This document shows positions 56,026 to 64,000 of a stretch of DNA of 64,000 bases, piece after piece. The position numbers and the translations under genes are program-made. The notes beneath the pieces were generated by a model. That model did not search any database. It was not told where the DNA came from and saw nothing but the letters and a program-made list of their open reading frames with translations. The stretch spans positions 8,068,501 through 8,132,500 of the forward strand of contig OZ005613.1 in assembly GCA_963930655.1 (NCBI GenBank), in the 5' to 3' direction. Origin of the DNA: Myrica gale. Its lineage: Eukaryota > Streptophyta > Magnoliopsida > Fagales > Myricaceae. Position 1 is the stretch's first letter, and every line of letters starts with the position of its first letter.

Positions 56026-59000
56026 TGTCACGCCCCTAACGCCATCCCGCAGGGACCGTGACAGCCGCAAGCAATCCATAGGATAACTCCAGCATTCGTA
56101 CATTCATACTTACAGCGGTAAAATACAGAATCGCGAGAGAAGGGAGCCAACTCATAGCATGATTAAGGTTCCCAATAAACTTGCATCTTAATACATACAT
56201 AACATGAGGCATATGGAATGACACAATTTTAAAAACGTGAGTCAAAAAGACTCAGTAAGGGAAAAAACATAACTTTAAAATATGCTCTTGACTTCGACTT
56301 GCTTCACATGGTAAATCATAATTCATGATGCACATGCATGTCATGGGTATGCATATGCTCTTGCTTGTAGACATAAACTTGTTCTTGAAATTGGCCCCTG
56401 ACCCTTGAAAACATTTCCTTCATAACTTGTGGGCTACTTACGCTCCATTTAACCCCTGGAGTCCGGGTTGTGCGTTCCCATCGGAACCGTCTCCCTTACC
56501 CTTGGAGACTTTTCATTTGGTCGAGCTAGCCCGTAGTTGCCCCAGGCCTGATGGCTAGACACGACCCTTGGAGGCCCACACCTTCTCATTGTCCTTCAGT
56601 GTGGTTTGCACAGCCTCTTAGGATTCACCCATCCTTCTCGCATTCGTCCTTATGTATGGGTGTCCATCATGATGGTACGGTACCGACCAGAGCCCCTTGA
56701 CTTAACTTATCTTTCCATAAAACTTTCCATACGACAATGCATAAAAATTCACTTTAGAAAAATCATGCAATGCTCATGCCATGCCATGCTTGCTCGAAAT
56801 ATCATGCTTGTTCATGAATCAATGCAATGTGTCATTCCAGTTTTCATAAAAGTGTAAGTTTCTACTTACTATTTCCACTTACCTCGGTCTCCTTGATTAT
56901 GAATAAAGGTACGAAGATTGCCTACAAGCGATTCAAACACCTCTTAGTTACTAGGAATTAAGTACATAATCATACAAGATAAATATTTGTATATTACTCG
57001 GTTTTTCCCAAAAATATATTTCTGAAAAATATTATATCATTCTCAAGGGTTTACATAGAAACTCTTATTAACCATTCTTACTTAGGATTCTAATTAGCAA
57101 GCTAATTGCTCTATAATTAAACCCTAATATTTCTTTTATTTCATACATTAAACTAGGTCTTTAAGTTCATCAATTACTAACCCTAATCATTATTAAACCT
57201 TGGCTTTGACATTTGAATCTCCATGCAACCCGAGACATTATTCTTTGATTAGGTTTTACATTTTTTGTTTCCTCATATGATCAAGGTTCTCAAATCCTTA
57301 GCTTTGATATTCATATCATTAAAATTACATTTCACTTTGCCCTAAATAGGATTCGGCCAACACTAAATCATTCTAATTGAACCCTTAATCCATGCTTAAC
57401 ATTACAAGGCCTTGATAATCATTTTAACCCGAGCCCTTTGAGCCTTATTATCTTTGTTTTTCTCTTACATGTATGGTGTGTTTTATCATTGAACTTAAGC
57501 TTTAATCCTCTAATCCATTTGGCCATAACCCTAATTTCATTTATCCATCACAAGCAAATATAATTTCATTGTAATAAGCTTGCCATTAGGGTTTTTCTTT
57601 TACTAGGTTATTCGGTCATGCTCAATTTCAAGTGTTCCTTGTCCACAATTTCTTCTCCAACGGTGATCCCGTCCTCCATTTTCAGATTCACAACCTAGGA
57701 TCCACAAATCACAAAACAACTTCAAGATCTAGCAATACATCATATTCGGCCAACACCCATATTCATAGAATAATTAGGTTTTCCTTGGTTCTTTTGATTT
57801 GCATGCAAACTTCTACATTTCGAGATCATGGTCATTCATCAAATCTATACTTAAACAAAGTTATACTTGAAGATCAAAGGCATACAAGGTTTGGCCAACA
57901 CCAACTCACAACCTTTCATGCCGAAACTTGCAACATGCATTCCTTTTACATTTTCTAACATTCAAGTTCAGATCTCATGCTTATATGGCCAGATCTAACA
58001 TCACAACACAACTTAGGGTTGGTTTTCTAAGCTCAAGATCTAGCAAAAACCAAAGCACAAACTCAAGATGTAACACCCAAGACTTCTATTTTTACAATTT
58101 ATTTGAATTTATTATTTGATATTTGAAATGTCTTCTTTAAATTTGAAATTTGAGTTTAATTCATTTAAAATAGTTGAATTTTTATCTTTGACCTAGTCAA
58201 ATCTTTTTAAAATTTGAAATATTTTATGATTATTTTAAAATAAAAGTTTCATAGTTTAAAAAGGGACTCTATTACTAGTGTGAGTCTATATATAGATTTA
58301 CACATTAGTTTTAATTTTTACACACCTTGATTTTACACTAACAAGAGGAAAAAGAAGAGTTTTCTTGCTTTCAACAATCTAGACAAAATTTCTTGAAGTA
58401 AATTCAGGTATTTTGAATTTCTTGATATTATATTTGTATTTTTTTATGAGAGATCAAACCATAGGGTGTCTAGATCTATCCCTAATTATTTCAAGATTTT
58501 CAAAATAGTTTTAATGGAGTTCTTGGAGTAATTGAAATTTGGGTTCAAGATTTGTTTAAGGAAAAATTAGGTTCTTGATCTGAGTAGTAGATCGAATTAT
58601 ATTTTTATAGCCGACTTTGGATATTGAAAAATTCTGAATTTTAGATATTGCCTACTAGACATCTGCAGGAGGACCTAGTTAAAGTTTCGTAATTTTTGGA
58701 GATGTATTGGTATGGTTTTGAAAATCCGGACATTAGGCTTAGAGAAATCGGAATTGCTGAGAAAGATTCATTGATACAAATTTGAGTTTTGAACCGGATG
58801 ACATAGGTAGGATTCGAATTTCGGCATGAAATTTTATGAGTATTTGTATAACCCATATAGAAATTGTGGGTATAAATTTCGGGATTTTTGGATATTTTAA
58901 TAGATATTTATGAATTTTGGAAGTGATGAGTACCGAATTATTCAGGGTATAGTTTGTCTCCGTGAACAGAGTTAAATGTCAATTTTATTAACTGAGTTGT

Positions 59001-61937
59001 ACTAGGAATTTAGATATGCAATTTTACAGGTATATTTTTAACATCCTAGGGAAGAACATAGTTTAATTAGGAGATTTTAGGGAAACTCGAGTTAGGTAAG
59101 ATATATTTTAGAATCTGACCAGTGAATTTCGGATTAATCCTGTCGGGCAGATTTAGAGTTTCATTTGTGTTTCTGTTTGAGCGTATTATAATACGTTAAA
59201 TGTTGTATTAATAGGTGCTCAGAGGCTTATTTGCTTGAAGATCCAGGTAAGCGGGGTTATTATGCTAGATTTTTCTAAAAGACCGAGGTGATATTTGAGA
59301 AATTGCATGTTTTAATGAAAACTCTCGGAGTTTTATGTGCATTATGTTTCTGATAAAATTGTTAAAGATTATAGCATGAAATGTGTAAACATGAGCTATT
59401 TTTATGTCCAATGATATTTCATGATGTTTTCAATATTTAAAACAAAGCTTTTTGATATTTATTGTTATTCAAGATTTGTGCATGTATGTCATGAAAAGAG
59501 GAGAAAGAGGCAAAGTTCAAAGTGATGTATATTTTATGATATGTTATGTATTTTCAAACCCTGAGGCCCAGAGTTACAGAGTTACAGAGACAGCGCATTG
59601 GTATCAATTGCAACTCATTGAGTGCACCCATTCTGGAAACGGAGTGGCTTTTTTGTAGATTCTTACCGAGTGCACACTTGGACATGGCCAAGCCTTAGTA
59701 AGGAAGAATTCTACCCATAGTATTGGCTTAGTTTGGCTGATCCCCAAACTAGGTAGCAACTGCACAACCCTGTCACGGGGGTAAACGTGACCCATAGTTA
59801 TTGGTAAAGGGATTTTCTTACATAGATAAAACTGATTTTCTATAGTATTATGTTATATAGATAAAACTGTTTTATTGATATAGATGTTTTCTTGAAATTG
59901 TCAAAAATAACTTTCAACAGTTTAGAAAGATTTTAAATATTCTATCTCTTATTGTTATAGTGTGGCTCATGGGATATACACTTGTATAATGATTTTGCTT
60001 ACTGAGTTGTCGAACTCATCCCCTATTGTTTTCCTTATTTTCAGATGTTGATCAGGAGCTTGTTGATAGTCAGGATTAGATGGCATGTGCGCGGGTAGCT
60101 GAGTGATTATGAGAATAAATGTTTGACTCTAGTATAAGTCAAATCATGTTTAGATTTGTCTTTGTGTCTGAAAGAGTTTCTTTTTAAGTTTTATTAAGAG
60201 AGATTTATTTTATATAAAGTTTATTCCGCATTTATTATTAGATATGTTTTAAATCAAAAGTCTAATTGGTTTTTTGCAAGTTAGTCACCCTCTAGCCTTT
60301 GAGGTTTGGGGCGTGACACAAGACCCAACCAAGAGAAACATTCGGGCAACAACAATTTTTAGCACCAACAATCATATTTGGTCTTACCTTAATGATTGAA
60401 CACAAGCTTTGCTAAAAGAAGAGCACCTAGCATAATAAAACATCTTAGGTCTGAAATTATAAAGAACTCAAGCCAAAACATCATATGAAAATCAAGCCTA
60501 CCTCTACCTTCCACTAGTCACACGATTTTCACCAAAATCCTTCCTTAACCCCAACTTTCGGTTCCACCTTTAGGAATGGTTCCAAGGGCTGAGATTTGTG
60601 TCTTCAAGGTGCTAAGATAGAGGTTTATGGTGGGGAAAAGAGAAGTGTTTTGGTTGCAAGAGGAAGGAAAACAAGACTTAAGCCCAAAGAGAGAAGTTTC
60701 GGTCAAGAGGGAAAAAGAGAAAGAGAGTTGAATGAGAGTGTGCTATTCGGCCAAGGCAAGTGAGCATTTGAAATGTGAAGGAGTGGGGAGGAGGGGGTAA
60801 TTCTTAGAAGGCCATTTTGAATCTCACTTCAATTATGACAAGGACAAGAGAGTTGAAAGTGACAAGAGGAAAAATGGGTGAAATGGGGTGGGGTATGGCC
60901 GACCAATGCAAGGTCACTATCACTCCTTTACTCTCACTTTCTCTCAACTCATCTCTTTGTCCCCTCACGCCTAGCCTCCCACGTGAACTCCTTGCCATTT
61001 CACTTCATTTTCTCTCTTCTTTGGCTTAGCTTTCACGTGAACATCCATTTCATAGCTTTTCTCTTCTTTTGTCTTGTCTTGTCCATTAAATGTTTATCTT
61101 ATCTCTTCTTAACTCTTCACATGGACCACAACTTTAAGACTTTTCAACCCTCCTTGCTCTTCAAGTGAATGGCTTTATCTCTTGGTTTGATTCTTGTTTA
61201 GTTCACTTATGTTGTTCGGTTCCAGCTCAACTAACTTAGTTACTCTTGTCACACACATATGTATTCTAACTTATCTCCTATAATCACTTTAGCTTATCTA
61301 GTTCAATCTCATAACTTATCAACTTATAAGCATGACAACCTATCTAAAAATAATTGCTCTAGCCTATCTCTAAGATAGCCACAACAAGCTATATCTTAAA
61401 AGTTCTCTAGCTTATCACTATGATAAGCAAGTGTGCTTATCAATTAAATTCTCTTAAAGCTTATCATATACTTAGTAGCTTATCATATAATATTTCTAAT
61501 GATAATTCAAAACTAATAATTAAGGCCACATAATGATGATCAATGCTACTTATTAAAGACACACAAAAATATTTAAATGCTTACATAAATTTCATGATTT
61601 TCTACTTAATTATTTTCGGCCATAATATATAAATCTCTCTTCATAATTTAATTTCATGGATTATGGGATATACTAAGCAAATGGAAAATATAAATTCATA
61701 AAAGAAACTTACCTAGCAAGTTTCGGCTCTTAGGGAAAATAAAATTTAAACTTGCACTAAACTTCCACAATAAAAAAGAAAATTATTTAAAGAAAAATTC
61801 TTGAAATAAAATTTCATAATAGTTAATGTACCTTACACATTAAGCTTAGGTCATACATTGGCCAAAAATATGGCCCCATAATTTAAATTAAAAGATAATA
61901 CATAGGAAATAACAAAAGAGATAAACGGGGTCTCACA
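56026..61937 (-). mobile_element. Gypsy-type solo LTR, TSD GGGTC, with nested LTR
   Basis: On the minus strand it begins TGTGAGACCCCGTTTATC and ends GGCGTTAGGGGCGTGACA. Exact GGGTC duplications flank it (56021-56025 and 61938-61942). Net of the inserted LTR and its duplication it is 3657 bp. It shows the 'CCCTTACTGAGT' box near 56260 and a GAG|GTAAG donor near 56885, both on the minus strand. No coding domain. ORFs near 60804-61168 are not supported. Confidence 0.93.
58069..60318 (+). mobile_element. Gypsy-type solo LTR, TSD CAAGA
   Basis: It begins TGTAACACCC and ends TTTGGGGCGTGACA. Exact CAAGA duplications flank it (58064-58068 and 60319-60323). 2250 bp. TATATATAG at about 58288 is a probable TATA box. 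A donor-like CAG|GTAAGCGG near 59247 and acceptor-like TTTTCAG near 60044 are visible. The 'CTTACTGAGTTGTCGAACTC' box lies at about 59999. No coding domain. It sits inside the 56026-61937 LTR in the opposite orientation. Confidence 0.95.
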
Positions 61938-62868
61938 GGGTCGAATGCCAAAAATCAGCACAAAAAACATCATACTAAGAGACAACCAAAATTCTCAAGA
62001 GCATGGAAGATTAATAGAACCTCACTGCATGATAATGAAAATAATATTCATTGATTTTATGCCACATGTCTCTAAACGGTTTTTACATTAATCATTAAAA
62101 AATGTGAACTGCATACATGAGTGAAATATGAAACACAATCAAAGAGGATTAAGACCTTAATTTTTTGAGGGAGGTAAAGCTAGCCAAACGAAATCATGAG
62201 TGAAAAGAGACATTACACCAAATGAAAGTCAAACCCAATGACAATAGGACCTAAAAATGCAACTTTGTAGCTTTATCTTTTTTCCCTTAAGTATTTTTCC
62301 TATTTTGCTTTTCTTTTCTAGAATTGTAACAACTTATTTTGAAGTAGAGATAACATGTTAGAGCTTTTGGCTCTGACAGGGGAAATGAATAAGGTCATCT
62401 AGTCAAAGGTCAATTGAAACTGATTAACATGATTTCTTTCAGTTGTGATTGCAGACCCAAAACTCACACATGCGGTCAAGCCTCATCTAACCATATTCAA
62501 TGTGCACTTTGATTGAGTATGACAAATATAAAATGGAAAATAATGTTAGCTAATACCAAAAATAGATAGTAAGCATGACTCTCAAATCATATTATAATGA
62601 AGACACAAATTGAGAAAGTATTTAAGAGATCATGCGCGAAAATCAGAAGTATGTCAGTTTGTCCAATGAACAAATGTGCTGACTAAAGGCACAACAACAA
62701 TCATCATTTTTTGTAATAAAAAAAACAAACGAAATATAAATGCAACCTATGCTAATGCATGCAAGAACAACAACGATACTCAAGAAGTAGACAACATAAC
62801 ATTAGCTTTCATGTCGGCTAATCGGTTTTCATTCTTTTTTACCCAAAAGTTTTTTTATAGATGTTTAT
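61938..62868. other. Unassigned DNA, probably decayed Sirevirus sequence
   Basis: It lies between an LTR fragment and a gag pseudogene of the same strand, so it is likely what remains of a Sirevirus after deletion of pol. I found no recognisable protein motif. Confidence 0.4.
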
Positions 62869-63999
62869 TGTTTGGTCAATTTCTGGAACTTCTCACTGAG
62901 TAGAATGGTATTCTCACTTAGAAATTTGACTTGATGAGCAAGGTTCGTGTGATTGCTATTGTAGGTAGGAAAATCAAAAGCATTCTCTTGTCTTTTCAAT
63001 TTATAACAATTAGGTCTAATGTGACCTACTTTTCCACAAAAATGACAAGTAGGAACAAATTGATGTGAAGTGTGTGCATTATGCGGAATAATATTAGAAT
63101 GAGTATTCATGGACTAAGAGTTAGTCTTTTTATCTTCACTCACATCTCTCTGAAGAGCTTTAACTGCAGCTTGTTTTACTAGCAACAATGTTGGAACGAA
63201 AACAATCTTCGAAGTTTATGCACCACTAGACTTGTTGTAGCCCAAACCTTTCATATTTCCTGGAGTTGCTCCCATGCTTAACATATGGTCAAGCTTTTTG
63301 GAACCAAAAGAGGATTGTTAAAGTTGAGCCTTTGATTTATCTAGTTCAAACCCTATTTCTTTGATGTACTCTTCAAGTTTGGCAATGAGATTATCCATTT
63401 CAAAATGAGCGTCATGAAGTTTCTTTAGGGTCTTTTTGTTTACTTTCTGCAGTTTCAGACTTTCCCTAAAGAGCTTGTCATACACCTATTGCAAGCTTTC
63501 TTCAGAATCAAATTCATCCTCAGATGTCTTCATTTCAAAAGCCATAAAATTAACCTGTATATCGAAAGATGATTCATCACTATCAGTGCTAGAGTTGGAT
63601 TCATCATCGCTTAACAATGCATTCATGGCTTTCTCTTTGGATTAGAGGTATGTAACATACTCTGGCTGAACATTACTAAAGCCTTGACAATCAAAACACT
63701 TAGTCTTCTTGGTCTCATTCTCAAAATTCTTATTTCTTTTCTCCTTTCTATAACCACTGGAGATACCAAGATTCTTTTTAGTACCTTTTTTAAATCTTCT
63801 TTGATCATCCTTTGATATCAAAAACTATATGAAGTTTTTGACTAGAACTCTGAAGTTCTCATCATCTAGAGATTCATCTGACTCAGAAAATACCTCTATT
63901 TTATTGGATCTCAAGGAAAATAGACTTTTTCTTCTTAGGCTGAGGCAATGTCTGTTCTTAGGTTTGTAGGGACTCAACTAGTTATTTACTTTCCTCAAT
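62869..63999 (-). pseudogene. Sirevirus (Copia) gag pseudogene, C-terminal half
   Basis: On the minus strand the frame reads FSESDESLDDENFRVLVKNF, a basic stretch, then a zinc knuckle KCFDCQGFSNVQPEY whose His and last Cys are lost. An acidic segment (NALLSDDESNSSTDSDESS) and a coiled coil (LIAKLEEYIKEIGFELDKSK) follow, then a second, intact CCHC knuckle CHFCGKVGHIRPNCYKL and a tail ending at 62868. This order is that of SIRE1-like gag. Stops after YVTYL and LQ and the damaged first knuckle show it is dead. Protease and pol do not follow. The window edge cuts the N-terminus. Confidence 0.85.
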
Positions 64000-64000
64000 T

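Noticed and set aside
60804-61168. Overlapping ORFs near 61 kb
   Set aside because: They lie inside a Gypsy-type solo LTR in its purine/pyrimidine-rich leader, with no domain.

Overview
This is nuclear DNA from a flowering plant, almost certainly a eudicot. It is AT-rich and intron-bearing, and nearly all of it is nested, decayed transposable elements: CACTA (En/Spm), hAT, Sirevirus-type Copia, Gypsy-type LTRs and MITEs. I see one plausible host gene, a three-exon gene for a small secreted peptide precursor of the PSY (sulfated tyrosine peptide) type at 17.1-17.6 kb. There is also one dead host-derived retrocopy, of ribosomal protein eL19, at 21.0-22.1 kb. I could not name the species.

Layout. 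0.4-4.05 kb: a truncated Sirevirus-type LTR cut by a Gypsy-type LTR. 4.05-16.3 kb: an old CACTA element whose TNP2 transposase gene was split by a second, 9.37-kb CACTA element (5569-14942, TSD TTG). The younger element carries a solo LTR and four broken coding blocks. 16.3-20.6 kb: the gene island with the PSY-like gene. 20.6-22.1 kb: an LTR fragment, then the eL19 retropseudogene with a 207-bp MITE in it. 22.7-31.0 kb: a Gypsy-type LTR split by a 5.7-kb hAT element (8-bp TSD CTAACCGT), whose transposase gene is itself split by a solo LTR. 31.0-43.2 kb: a minus-strand CACTA element split by a Gypsy-type solo LTR (TSD CATTG) that contains two further nested LTRs, and by another solo LTR at 38.4-40.2 kb. 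43.6-44.2 kb: the end of a Copia element. 45.0-47.7 kb: a third accessory-gene-bearing CACTA. 47.7-52.7 kb: duplicated repeats and a MITE. 52.7-55.6 kb: the left part of another CACTA with a solo LTR. 55.6-62 kb: a solo LTR (TSD GGGTC) containing a second solo LTR (TSD CAAGA). 62.9-64 kb: a broken Sirevirus gag gene on the minus strand.

Two themes stand out. First, at least eight LTR insertions are solo LTRs with recognisable 5-bp target duplications, so removal of internal regions by LTR-LTR recombination has been very active here. Second, three separate CACTA remnants carry the same accessory gene: a domain resembling the 'putative plant transposon protein' (Transposase_32-like) family. In two of them, coiled-coil blocks sharing a QPTW-like start and a conserved tail lie beside it. 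This is the most promising under-described system in the window.
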